A stretch of DNA of 64,000 nt from JBBDSU01 sp040904825 (GTDB taxonomy: Bacteria > Actinomycetota > Nitriliruptoria > Nitriliruptorales > Nitriliruptoraceae), in assembly GCA_040904825.1 (NCBI GenBank), contig JBBDSU010000050.1, positions 1 through 64,000 of the forward strand. The letters run 5' to 3'. The notes beneath the pieces were generated by a model. It saw only the letters and a list, made by a program, of their open reading frames with translations, made no database searches and had not been told where the DNA came from. Shown piece after piece: positions 45,094-53,470 of the stretch. A program made the position numbers and the translations under genes. How positions within the stretch are numbered: the stretch's first letter is position 1; each line of letters opens with the position of its first letter.

Positions 45094-45846
45094 ATGCGNN
45101 NNNNNNNNNNNNNNNNNNNNNNNNNNNNNNNNNNNNNNNNNNNNNNNNNNNNNNNNNNNNNNNNNNNNNNNNNNNNNNNNNNNNNNNNNNNNNNNNNNGT
45201 AGCTCGCTGTTCAGCGACCTACGAAGGAAGGCTGTCGTCGACGTTGACTTCGGCCGTACGGTTGCTGATGGTCAAAGCGGACGGATGTGTCGCGATCCAC
45301 GCAGATATCGGCGCGTACAAGCCGGTGAACTGGATGAATGCCCCCAATGTGCTGCGCGAGGAACCCGGGCGCTGGACGGTGACCAGTCCTAAAGGCGAAC
45401 GCCTCGTCATCGACATTGAAGAAGTGTTCGATGACAGCGTGCACGAACTTGATACCGAGCGTGGATTAACGCTTGACGGTGTCGAACGTGAACTTCAGGA
45501 GCTGCTGGCTTTTCATCCTTCCCATCTCGAAGCAGGCTTGACGTTCGTCCAGCGCGAATTTCGTACCGATCTCGGGCCAGTTGATCTGTTGTGCCGTGAT
45601 GCCAGCGGGTCCGCTGTCGCGGTGGAGGTCAAGCGCATTGGAGAGATCGATGGCGTGGAACAGTTGACCCGCTATCTCGATCGACTTGAGCGCGATCCGT
45701 TGTTGCGGCCTGTCCGCGGTCTGTTCGCGGCGACGCGAGTCAAGCCGCAAGCGCGCGTGCTGGCCGAGTCCCGAGGCATCGGGTGGGTCGAAGTCGACCT
45801 GGCTCGACTGCGGGGCGAAGAAGATCCTCAAGCTCGGTTGTTCTGA
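45094..45846 (+). CDS. nucS: endonuclease NucS (non-canonical mismatch repair), interrupted by assembly gap
   Basis: NucS (EndoMS) cuts DNA at mismatches in actinobacteria and archaea that lack MutS/MutL. After the N-run the protein reads VARCSATYEGR, then LMVKADG, HADIGAYKPVNWM (N-terminal DNA-binding domain), and GPVDLLCRD, VAVEVKRIGEIDGVEQL (the D-ExK nuclease site), TRYLDRL. It ends in RLF, the clamp-binding tail. ATG45094 is followed by CG and then the gap. Mycobacterial NucS starts MRLVIA, so ATGCG is very likely the true start and the gap spans only a few codons. Encoded alone between two minus-strand units. Confidence 0.88.
   Translation: MXXXXXXXXXXXXXXXXXXXXXXXXXXXXXXXXXXVARCSATYEGRLSSTLTSAVRLLMVKADGCVAIHADIGAYKPVNWMNAPNVLREEPGRWTVTSPKGERLVIDIEEVFDDSVHELDTERGLTLDGVERELQELLAFHPSHLEAGLTFVQREFRTDLGPVDLLCRDASGSAVAVEVKRIGEIDGVEQLTRYLDRLERDPLLRPVRGLFAATRVKPQARVLAESRGIGWVEVDLARLRGEEDPQARLF
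45099..45198. other. assembly gap (100 N)
   Basis: Exactly 100 ambiguous bases, the default size for a gap of unknown length. It falls in codon 2 of nucS. Comparison of the flanks with the NucS family suggests only a handful of bases are missing. Confidence 0.97.
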
Positions 45847-45865
45847 CTCCTGGTGCCTGCTCGAG

Positions 45866-46444
45866 TCAGGGACAGATCGCGTCAACTGCCGCATCGAGGG
45901 CCGACCGCAACGATGGGTCAGCCAGTGCGAGGACCTTGTCGAATGTCATCCATTGGACCTGTCTCGACTCGCCGCGCTGCGGTGCAGGATCGGGGTTGCC
46001 GGAGACCTCCAACACATAGCGCAGGTCCAAGTGCCGGTGTCCCTTTGGGCCAGGATGGACATCAACATGCACGATCCGAGGTCCGCCGGGAGGATGACTC
46101 GCCGCGATGCCAGTCTCTTCACCTACTTCTCTGATCGCTGCGGTGGCAGGGTCTTCGTCCGTATCAATGTGCCCACCTGGCTGGAGCCACCGGCCCAACC
46201 GCTTGTGATGGTGCATGAGCACCAGCGGTGGCGATGGCCGCGACATCACTATCGCTGAGGCGGTCACATGGGTGCGGTCAGCCTGTTCGTCAAACGGCGC
46301 GGGAGCGTGGGCAAGCCACGCCAGGGTCTCGTCCAGCGAACTTCGTTCCGCGGCATCGCGCGGTTCATGCTGCCGCAATGCGCGTAGGACGTCGCTGGCG
46401 ATCGCACTTTGATCCCGATTCAGTCCGCCAGGGTTGTGGGTCAC
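45866..46444 (-). CDS. Nudix hydrolase
   Basis: A 192-residue Nudix protein. The Nudix box is complete: G-x5-E-x7-R-E-x2-E-E-x-G (GGHIDTDEDPATAAIREVGEETG split over residues ~100-122), preceded by RWLQPGGH. Nudix enzymes cleave nucleoside diphosphates linked to another group; the substrate here is unknown. The N-terminal 50 residues are a helical extension. The GTG at 46444 overlaps the hemQ stop (GTGA), so the two are coupled. Convergent with nucS, 19 nt apart. Confidence 0.88.
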   Translation of the reverse strand: MTHNPGGLNRDQSAIASDVLRALRQHEPRDAAERSSLDETLAWLAHAPAPFDEQADRTHVTASAIVMSRPSPPLVLMHHHKRLGRWLQPGGHIDTDEDPATAAIREVGEETGIAASHPPGGPRIVHVDVHPGPKGHRHLDLRYVLEVSGNPDPAPQRGESRQVQWMTFDKVLALADPSLRSALDAAVDAICP

Positions 46445-47256
46445 TGCCGGAGGAGGCCAACTTCGATTGCCAGTGCCAGGGGCTCGCGTCGGATACCCAG
46501 AACGAATGGGCCGAACTCTGCGAAGCGTGCTGATGCCTCGTCGTAGCGCAACTGGTAGACGATGCGCTTGAGATCGGCGACATCGTGAGCGAACAAGGTC
46601 ACACCCCATTCCCAGTCGTCCAGCCCGGTTGATCCCGCGACAAGCTGGACGACCCGCCCGGTGTAGGCCCGTCCACTGCGGCCGTGTTCGTGCATCAGTC
46701 GCTTGCGTTCATCGAACGACAGTGAATACCAGTTGTCGCTGCCTTCACGTCGGTGGGACATCGGGTAGAAGCACGCGACGGGCCACGACGGCATCTGTGG
46801 ATGGAGCTTGTCCTCGGTGTACTTGGCCATGCGTTCTGCAAACTCGTCGACGCGACGGTCGAGTTCGGGTCCTTCTGCTCCTTTGGCGGCCAACTCTTGC
46901 CGGTACTGATCGGCCGTCGGTGTGTATTCGCTGCCTTCGGTCAACGAGATATACGACCAGGTAAGGCACAGCGCGGAGGAAGCCGGACCTCCCACGATGT
47001 CGGTCTGGATCTGGCGGAGTTGTCCGAGGTCTTCATGCAGCGCCATGAGCATGATGTCGGCTTTGTGGCCGGGCACGCTGAACGCGTGGAGTTGAACGCG
47101 TTCTTGCAGCGTTGACAGCGTGGCGACGAACGATTGCGCTGCGTCCGGTGACAGTTTGTCTGCCGCGGCGTGGTCTACCGCTAAGAACAGGTGCAGCACG
47201 CCCCAACCTTCGGAAGCAACGACGGCATCGGTAGCAGGGGCCGGGTCAGAGGTCAT
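46441..47256 (-). CDS. hemQ: coproheme decarboxylase HemQ (chlorite dismutase family)
   Basis: A 271-residue HemQ. It performs the last step of the coproporphyrin-dependent heme pathway of Gram-positive bacteria, decarboxylating coproheme to heme b. Two ferredoxin-like halves are recognisable. The catalytic Tyr region is FYPMSHRREG...NWYSL, and the proximal heme His is in RLMHEHGRSGR. True chlorite dismutase would have a distal Arg in place of the residue found in HemQ, and the HemQ-type text fits better here. No other heme genes lie in the window. Coupled to the Nudix gene. Confidence 0.92.
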   Translation of the reverse strand: MTSDPAPATDAVVASEGWGVLHLFLAVDHAAADKLSPDAAQSFVATLSTLQERVQLHAFSVPGHKADIMLMALHEDLGQLRQIQTDIVGGPASSALCLTWSYISLTEGSEYTPTADQYRQELAAKGAEGPELDRRVDEFAERMAKYTEDKLHPQMPSWPVACFYPMSHRREGSDNWYSLSFDERKRLMHEHGRSGRAYTGRVVQLVAGSTGLDDWEWGVTLFAHDVADLKRIVYQLRYDEASARFAEFGPFVLGIRREPLALAIEVGLLRQ

Positions 47257-47343
47257 GTCGTGCTCCGAACGTCTGGTGGCAGATCGATGAAGTCGGTCAT
47301 GAGTCAGTGGGCGTGGAGCCGGTCGCAGTCGAGTTCACGGCGA

Positions 47344-47955
47344 TCAGCGCCCTCCCAGGATCCGCTTGGATTCGACGGAACCCTCGGGGGTCAGCTCATA
47401 GATCAGTGGCACGCCGGTGCCAATTTCGAGCGCGACGACTTCCTCCTCGCTGAGGCCATCCAGGCGCATGACGATCGATCGGTTCGAGTTGCCATGTGCG
47501 GCGACGAGGACGTTCTTGCCTTGAGCGATGTCGCCCAGGATGCAGCGCTCGAAGAAGGGAAGCGTCCGCGCTGCGGTGTCTGCCAAAGCTTCGCCATTGG
47601 GGGGCGGGGTCGCGTAGGACCTGCGCCATATCTTGACCTGCTCGTCTCCGTATTTCGTCGCTGTGTCAGCCTTGTTGAGCCCGGAAAGGTCGCCATAGTC
47701 GCGTTCATTCAACGCAACATCCCGGATGGTGGGGATGTCGACGCCCATGGCGTCGAGCATGATCGACAATGTCTCCTGAGCACGAGTGAGCGCAGAGGTA
47801 TACGCAACGTCGAATGACAACCCTGCCAACGACTCGCCTGCCGTGCGTGCCTCCTGGCGTCCGGTGGATGTCAATGGCACGTCGACCCATCCGGTGAAGC
47901 GGTTCTCAAGGTTCCACAACGACTGTCCGTGACGTACCAGTGCAAGTGTTGGCAT
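47344..47955 (-). CDS. gpmA: 2,3-bisphosphoglycerate-dependent phosphoglycerate mutase
   Basis: GpmA interconverts 3- and 2-phosphoglycerate in glycolysis. VRHGQS has catalytic His9. FTGWVDVPLT, TSALTRAQET, LNERDYGDLSGLNK and the second His in AAHGNS are all present. At 203 residues it is the short form lacking the C-terminal segment of the 250-residue E. coli and mycobacterial enzymes. The ATG at 47955 is preceded by CGGAG on the minus strand. The frame extends upstream without similarity. Confidence 0.92.
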   Translation of the reverse strand: MPTLALVRHGQSLWNLENRFTGWVDVPLTSTGRQEARTAGESLAGLSFDVAYTSALTRAQETLSIMLDAMGVDIPTIRDVALNERDYGDLSGLNKADTATKYGDEQVKIWRRSYATPPPNGEALADTAARTLPFFERCILGDIAQGKNVLVAAHGNSNRSIVMRLDGLSEEEVVALEIGTGVPLIYELTPEGSVESKRILGGR

Positions 47956-48121
47956 GGCGGTGACTCCGAGGAATCGACGGTTATCAACACGGCCCGTGCC
48001 GAGGCGCACTTGGCGTCACCGCAGGGAGGTCCGTGCCGAGGGTAGACCAGGGGGAATGGACACTTGTCGCAGACCATGAAGGCTACTCTGCTGCGGCCCT
48101 AGAACGGTGATGAGGTGACCA

Positions 48122-48715
48122 GTGGCCAGGCATGCAGTCCTCGATCAACCGTTGGCGCCACCGTGGCCTGAAGACCACGCCTTAGCGATGTTCGGCATGG
48201 GATGTTTTTGGGGTGCTGAACGGGTTTTTTGGTCGATCCCAGGAGTTTGGACGACCTTCGCTGCCTACGCGGGTGGCCACACCGTTGAGCCCAACTATGG
48301 TGACGTGTGCACGTCCAGGACTGGCCACGCGGAAGTCGTTGGCATCGTCTACGACCCAGCGGTTGTCGGTTACGAGGAACTGTTGCGTCACTTCTGGGAA
48401 CAACACGATCCCACCCAGGGCATGCGCCAGGGAAATGACGTCGGTTCGCAGTATCGCTCGATCATCCTCACGACGACGTCATCCCAATGGGAGATCGCCC
48501 ACACGTCGAGAACCCGATACCAGCAGGTTCTCACTGAGGAAGGATTCGGAGGCATCACCACCGAAATTGTGCGCCTTGAGCGTTGGTACCTCGCGGAGAC
48601 CGATCACCAGCAGTACTTGGCAAAGCACCCGTCGGGCTACTGCAACCACGGTTTCTGCCAGGCGCCCTATCCCAGGTTGGCGGAGGCGCGTGACCCGGCG
48701 CGTGGGCGCCCGTGA
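48122..48715 (+). CDS. msrA: peptide-methionine (S)-S-oxide reductase MsrA
   Basis: MsrA repairs methionine-S-sulfoxide in proteins. The 197-residue protein has GMGCFWGAE with catalytic Cys28, GYAGGH-type text (AYAGGHT), NYGDVCTSRTGHAE, HDPTQG, DVGSQYRS, and C-terminal Cys (GYCNHGFC) for recycling by thioredoxin. GTG48122 follows a strong GAGGTGA. Its stop overlaps the GTG of the GH65 gene. gpmA is divergent across a 166-nt spacer that should hold both promoters. Confidence 0.94.
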   Translation: MARHAVLDQPLAPPWPEDHALAMFGMGCFWGAERVFWSIPGVWTTFAAYAGGHTVEPNYGDVCTSRTGHAEVVGIVYDPAVVGYEELLRHFWEQHDPTQGMRQGNDVGSQYRSIILTTTSSQWEIAHTSRTRYQQVLTEEGFGGITTEIVRLERWYLAETDHQQYLAKHPSGYCNHGFCQAPYPRLAEARDPARGRP

Positions 48716-51126
48716 TTCCGCGCACGCTGCGCCACCTGCCAGAGTTGGTGTATCCGTCGGATGATTGGTCCATTGTCGAGACGGCATTCACCCAACGATG
48801 GATGGGGCAGGCTGAAACCATCTTCGCATTGTCGAATGGCTTCATTGGCACCCGGGGGACCTTTGAAGAAGGCCGTCCGTCGGTTGAACCGGCAACGCTG
48901 CTGAACGGTTTCCACGAAACCTGGCCGATCGTGCATGCCGAGCAGGCGTACGGATTTGCTCGCACCGGCCAGACGATTGTGAACGCTCCTGACGCGACGC
49001 TGATGAAGTTGTATGTCGACGATGAGCCGCTGTACCTGCCAACGGCGCGCATTACCGACTATCGGCGCACACTTGACATGCGGGCAGGCGTGCTGCGCCG
49101 TGCCTTGACCTGGGTCACACCGGCAGGAATCAGCGTGCGCTTGACCTCGACGAGGTTGATCAGTTTCGTTGAGCGCCACCTCGGCGCAATCGACTACACC
49201 CTCGAAACCGACGCCGACGTTCCGGTCGTTATCTCGTCGCAGTTGCTGAATCGCCAGGACGCGCGTGCCCTTGATGAGCCCGGCAATGGCAACGGCCGCA
49301 TCGATCCACGAAGGGGCCGGCCCTTTCAGTCTCGAGTGCTCTCTGCCAACGAACATGTTGATCGTGACCATCGGTTGATCACCGGGTGGCAGACGGCGCG
49401 ATCCGGCATGTCGCTCGGGGCTGGCATTGACCACGTCGTCGACACCGATGCGTCCTGGTATGCGCAGCGAGTGTGGGACCAAGACGTCAGCAAGTTCGTC
49501 GTGACAGCCGAAGCACGCGCCGGCGTGCCGCTTCGGATGACCAAGTTTTTCACGTACCACACCTCACGCCACGTGCCGTCACGGGAACTTGTGGACCGTT
49601 CAGAGCGCACGCTCGACCGTGCTGTGCGCACGGGATTCGACAGCGTGGCAGCGTCACAGCATCAGTGGCTTGACGACACCTGGACGGCGTCTGACATCGA
49701 GGTTGACGGGCCAGATCGTGTCCAGCAGGCGGTTCGGTGGAACATCTTCCAACTGCTCCAGGCATCTGCGCGCGCAGAGACTGCCGGCATCCCCGCCAAG
49801 GGCCTGACCGGCTTGGCATACGAAGGCCACTACTTCTGGGATACCGAGGTGTATGTGGCGCCGTTCCTCACCTACACCAGTCCACGCGTGGCACGGAACC
49901 TGCTGAGATTTCGTTACGGGATGCTTGACGACGCCAGGTCACGAGCGGCGGAACTGTCCGAACGCGGCGCATTGTTCCCGTGGCGCACGATCAACGGGGA
50001 GGAGGCATCGTCCTACTACGCAGCCGGCACGGCGCAGTATCACATCAACGCCGATGTCGCCTATGGGATCCGTCGCTACGTGGATGTGCGAGGAGACCGA
50101 TCGGTGCTCGCCGAGGTCGGGGGTGAGATCCTCATTGAGACAGCGCGAATGTGGGCTGGCCTGGGCTTCTTTTCGCCCCGCTCAGGGGCTTTCCATATTC
50201 ATGGTGTCACTGGCCCTGACGAGTACACCACGGTGGTCAATGACAATGCCTTCACCAACCTGATGGCACGGGTCAACCTGTCGTATGCCGCAGACGTGAT
50301 CACACAGATGAGCCAAGACGACCCGCAGGCCTACCACCGACTTGCCCAGGCGACGGATCTGGACTTTGACGAGGTTCACCAGTGGCGCCGCGCAGCCGAG
50401 GCGATGTACGTCCCGTTCGATGACAAGCGGGGCATCCACCCTCAGGACGAGAATTTCCTCAGCAAGGAGGTCTGGGATTTCTCCTCGACACCGGCTGATC
50501 ACTATCCGTTGCTCCTGCACTACCACCCGCTGGTGATCTACCGACATCAGGTGATCAAGCAGGCTGATGTGGTGCTGGCGATGGTGCTGCTCGGCAACGA
50601 GTTCGACATCGATCAGAAGCGGCGCAATTTCGTGTACTACGACCCACTGACAACGGGGGATTCGTCGCTGTCGGCAGCGATGCAATCCATTCTCGCCGCA
50701 GAGATCGGGTTCGAAGAGAAGGCACTTGAATACTTCCAGTATGCACTGTTCATGGACTTGGCGGACGTCGCTGGCAACGTTGCTGACGGTGTCCATGTTG
50801 CTTCGGCCGGCGGCGTGTGGATGGCACTCACCTATGGTTTTGCTGGCATGAGAGATTTCAATGGGCAACTGTCGTTCTCGCCGCGTCTGCCTGCGAACTT
50901 GGGACGGATTTCATTTCGCCTGAAATTCCACGATCGGATCCTGAAGGTCGACCTGCGTCACGATCGTGAGCAGTTTGCGGTGATCGAAGGTGAGCCTGTT
51001 GAGATCACTGTCCGCGGCGTCACCCACAAACTCACCGTCGCAGGTGGTCCCTTGGAGGTTGAACCTCCCGACATCGAGGCCGTCGAGGACGAGACAGCAT
51101 CAACGCCTTCGTCGGATAGCAATTAG
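48712..51126 (+). CDS. glycoside hydrolase family 65 phosphorylase (maltose/trehalose/kojibiose type)
   Basis: An 804-residue GH65 enzyme. There is an N-terminal beta-sandwich (NGFIGTRGTFEEG), the (alpha/alpha)6 barrel with EGHYFWDTEVY, the catalytic acid Glu504 in GVTGPDEYTTVV, HQVIKQADVV, and the phosphate-binding TTGDSSLSAAMQS. GH65 phosphorylases split an alpha-glucoside disaccharide with phosphate to give beta-glucose 1-phosphate and glucose. The phosphate-binding block argues for a phosphorylase, not a hydrolase. Which disaccharide is used cannot be told. No signal peptide, so cytoplasmic. Coupled to msrA by GTGA. Confidence 0.9.
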   Translation: MIPRTLRHLPELVYPSDDWSIVETAFTQRWMGQAETIFALSNGFIGTRGTFEEGRPSVEPATLLNGFHETWPIVHAEQAYGFARTGQTIVNAPDATLMKLYVDDEPLYLPTARITDYRRTLDMRAGVLRRALTWVTPAGISVRLTSTRLISFVERHLGAIDYTLETDADVPVVISSQLLNRQDARALDEPGNGNGRIDPRRGRPFQSRVLSANEHVDRDHRLITGWQTARSGMSLGAGIDHVVDTDASWYAQRVWDQDVSKFVVTAEARAGVPLRMTKFFTYHTSRHVPSRELVDRSERTLDRAVRTGFDSVAASQHQWLDDTWTASDIEVDGPDRVQQAVRWNIFQLLQASARAETAGIPAKGLTGLAYEGHYFWDTEVYVAPFLTYTSPRVARNLLRFRYGMLDDARSRAAELSERGALFPWRTINGEEASSYYAAGTAQYHINADVAYGIRRYVDVRGDRSVLAEVGGEILIETARMWAGLGFFSPRSGAFHIHGVTGPDEYTTVVNDNAFTNLMARVNLSYAADVITQMSQDDPQAYHRLAQATDLDFDEVHQWRRAAEAMYVPFDDKRGIHPQDENFLSKEVWDFSSTPADHYPLLLHYHPLVIYRHQVIKQADVVLAMVLLGNEFDIDQKRRNFVYYDPLTTGDSSLSAAMQSILAAEIGFEEKALEYFQYALFMDLADVAGNVADGVHVASAGGVWMALTYGFAGMRDFNGQLSFSPRLPANLGRISFRLKFHDRILKVDLRHDREQFAVIEGEPVEITVRGVTHKLTVAGGPLEVEPPDIEAVEDETASTPSSDSN

Positions 51127-51215
51127 CGTCGATAGCCTCAGAGCCTGGGACGCCACCCATTTTCAAAGGGGCGATGCGCGGACCGCCATTCTTTCCGTAT
51201 TCCTGAGGAGGCAGC

Positions 51216-52406
51216 GTGCACGTTCGCCTTCGCAACCCAGACAGAAGCGAAGTTGTGACGGGCAGGCGTCGCGTGGACGAACTACTCGATGAGCTCGGCA
51301 TTCCAAGCCACACCGTGCTGGTCATTGTCGACGGTCAACTCGTGACGGGCTCGGTGATATTGGACGACGACGCTGACGTTGAGATCCGCCCTGTCATCTC
51401 TGGTGGATCCGATTCCCGGACACAGTGTGTTGTGTGCCGAGGTCCCGCGATCATCGAAGAGCCGCGTCACCGGTCAGCCTGGTGCGGCGATCATTTTGGC
51501 GAGCATGTCATGGGGCAGGTCCGCAAGGCGATAGATCAGTCCCCCGGTGATCCGCAGAATGGCCGCATGTTCTCGTACTCCGATCGTGTCCTACTGGCGG
51601 TGTCCGGTGGGAAGGACTCGTTGGCCCTGTGGGACATCCTTGTTCGGCTGGGCTATCACGTCGACGGTGTCTACATCGGCTTGGGCATCGGCGGATACTC
51701 CGATCGAAGTCGCCAGCAGTGTGAGGAATTTGCGGATCAACGCGCACTGAACCTGCATGTCATCGATCTCCCGGATGAATTTGGCTACACGACGCCTTCG
51801 GGAGCACGCGCAACAGGAAGATCGCCGTGCTCGGTGTGTGGCCTGTCGAAGCGCTACCTGTTCAATCGCGCGGCCGTCGACCTCGGTTATGAGGTTGTCG
51901 CGACAGGCCACAACCTCGATGACGAGGCAGCGACGCTGCTTGGCAATCTCGCTCGTTGGAACGAAGATTTCCTGATTCGTCAACAACCCGTCCTGGCATC
52001 GACAGGAGCCAACCAGGTTCGCAAGGTCAAGCCGCTGTACCGACTGAGTGAACGCGAGATTGCTGCGTACTGCGTCGTACGTGGTATCGACTACGTGGTC
52101 GAGGAGTGTCCGTTGGTGGAGGGCAATACAGGCATCGAGTACAAGCAGGCTCTTGACGTGCTGGAGGCTGCGACCCCGGGCGTCAAGGCCCAGTTCCTGT
52201 TTGGATTCCTTGACCGTCGGCAGCGTTGGTTCGGCGAAGACGGGCCACAGCGCGTCACGATTGATGAGTGTGACGAATGCGGCATGCCCACCGTAGGCAC
52301 AACATGTGCCTTCTGCCGACAGCAGGTACACATCACCCGGGCATTGCCGATTGTTGCCGCCACAGCGCCTGACGGTGCTAGTGCGTCGCTGAGCGGCGCG
52401 TCGTGA
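51216..52406 (+). CDS. beta-grasp sulfur carrier (TtuB/ThiS-like) fused to TtuA-type tRNA 2-thiolation enzyme
   Basis: A 396-residue fusion. Residues 1-64 resemble a complete ThiS/MoaD/TtuB ubiquitin-fold carrier and end in VISGG (Gly63-Gly64). Then follow a zinc ribbon (C71-x2-C74...C90-x2-H93), a PP-loop ATPase with SGGKDS (130-135), C205-x2-C208 (SPCSVCG) and C298 (EECPLV), and a C-terminal zinc ribbon (CDECG...CAFC). The C-x2-C plus Cys about 90 later matches the [4Fe-4S] ligands of TtuA (130, 133 and 222 in Thermus), which makes 2-thio-ribothymidine-54 in tRNA. Separate TtuB normally delivers sulfur as a C-terminal thiocarboxylate; here Gly-Gly is internal. GTG51216 has a strong GAGGAGG. 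trmI follows with a 4-nt overlap. Confidence 0.88.
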   Translation: MHVRLRNPDRSEVVTGRRRVDELLDELGIPSHTVLVIVDGQLVTGSVILDDDADVEIRPVISGGSDSRTQCVVCRGPAIIEEPRHRSAWCGDHFGEHVMGQVRKAIDQSPGDPQNGRMFSYSDRVLLAVSGGKDSLALWDILVRLGYHVDGVYIGLGIGGYSDRSRQQCEEFADQRALNLHVIDLPDEFGYTTPSGARATGRSPCSVCGLSKRYLFNRAAVDLGYEVVATGHNLDDEAATLLGNLARWNEDFLIRQQPVLASTGANQVRKVKPLYRLSEREIAAYCVVRGIDYVVEECPLVEGNTGIEYKQALDVLEAATPGVKAQFLFGFLDRRQRWFGEDGPQRVTIDECDECGMPTVGTTCAFCRQQVHITRALPIVAATAPDGASASLSGAS

Positions 52407-53347
52407 GCCGCGCTGGGGACGAGTCGAACGACATATCGCTCCATCCGATCGTTCGACTCCCCGGTGACGCGGGTCTGCTCAGCGACGGCGAGCTGATCGT
52501 GCTCGTTGACCGCAAGCAACGGCGCCACCTGATCACCCTGCAGGCCGCTGCGGAATGGCACTCCCATGCTGGTCAACTCAACCACGACGACCTGATTGGG
52601 CGTGAGGAGGGTGCGACCGTCCGAACGAACCGCAACATGGAGCTGGTAGCGCTGCGGCCGACACGGGATGATTTCATCGTCAAGATGAAGCGTGGCGCTC
52701 AGGTGGTCTATCCCAAGGACCAGGCGATGATCGTGGCGGCTGCGGATATTCGGCCCGGGTGCACGGTGGCTGAGGCGGGCGCTGGTTCGGGTGCGCTGAC
52801 GCTGGCGTTGCTGGATGCCGTGGGCCCCACGGGCAGGGTGGTTTCATTCGAGCACCGCGACGATCACGCGGCGATCGCCCGGCGTAATGTCGAACGATTT
52901 CGGGGAGCTCAACCCGACCAGTGGGAGTTGCAGATTGGTGATGTTGCCGAGCACCTCGGCAGGTTGTCGGTTCACCGTGTAGTCCTCGATTTGTTGGATC
53001 CTTGGAGAGCGGTTGAAGCGGCGGGGTGTGCTCTGCGCCCAGGCGGCATCCTGGTCGCGTACACACCGGGTGTACCCCAAGTGATGCGGGTGACTGATGC
53101 CCTCCATGACGATGGACGTTTTACCGCGGTCAGAACGACTGAGACGCTGGTGCGCCCATGGCATGTGGAGGGGCTAGCAGTCAGACCGGCTCACCGAATG
53201 GTGGCCCACACGGCGTTCCTGACCACCGCCCGTCGCGTGCCTCGTCGCGAAGACGGCGGCCCACCACCACCGCGACATCGACAACTAGGTCAGGCTTCGC
53301 TGCCGTGGCCCGAAGCGTTTGATGATGAACCGGACGACTCTGCCTAA
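52403..53347 (+). CDS. trmI: tRNA (adenine-58-N1)-methyltransferase TrmI
   Basis: A class I SAM methyltransferase of 314 residues that makes m1A58 in the T-loop of tRNA. There is an N-terminal beta-barrel domain, then KMKRGAQVVYPKDQAMIV, motif I VAEAGAGSGALTLAL, SFEHRDDHAAIARRN (acidic loop), DLLDPWRAVEA (motif IV) and a C-terminal TPGVPQVMRV segment. It heads the proteasome block in Mycobacterium as well. GTG52403 overlaps the TtuA-like stop. The last 40 residues are a Pro/Arg/Asp-rich tail. Confidence 0.93.
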   Translation: MSRAGDESNDISLHPIVRLPGDAGLLSDGELIVLVDRKQRRHLITLQAAAEWHSHAGQLNHDDLIGREEGATVRTNRNMELVALRPTRDDFIVKMKRGAQVVYPKDQAMIVAAADIRPGCTVAEAGAGSGALTLALLDAVGPTGRVVSFEHRDDHAAIARRNVERFRGAQPDQWELQIGDVAEHLGRLSVHRVVLDLLDPWRAVEAAGCALRPGGILVAYTPGVPQVMRVTDALHDDGRFTAVRTTETLVRPWHVEGLAVRPAHRMVAHTAFLTTARRVPRREDGGPPPPRHRQLGQASLPWPEAFDDEPDDSA

Positions 53348-53470
53348 GCGAGAGTGTCGTCGCTGGCTCGCACGCTCAGTCTGCGGTCGCTGCGATTCGA
53401 TGCGACTGCGATCTGGCACGAACATCTGTACGCTTCAATCTCGGACGGTGCGACGACGGTAGGAGCACCG

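Noticed and set aside
45099..45198. N-run as a real 100-bp insertion in nucS
   Set aside because: Exactly 100 N is a default gap size, and the flanks fit a much shorter natural sequence.
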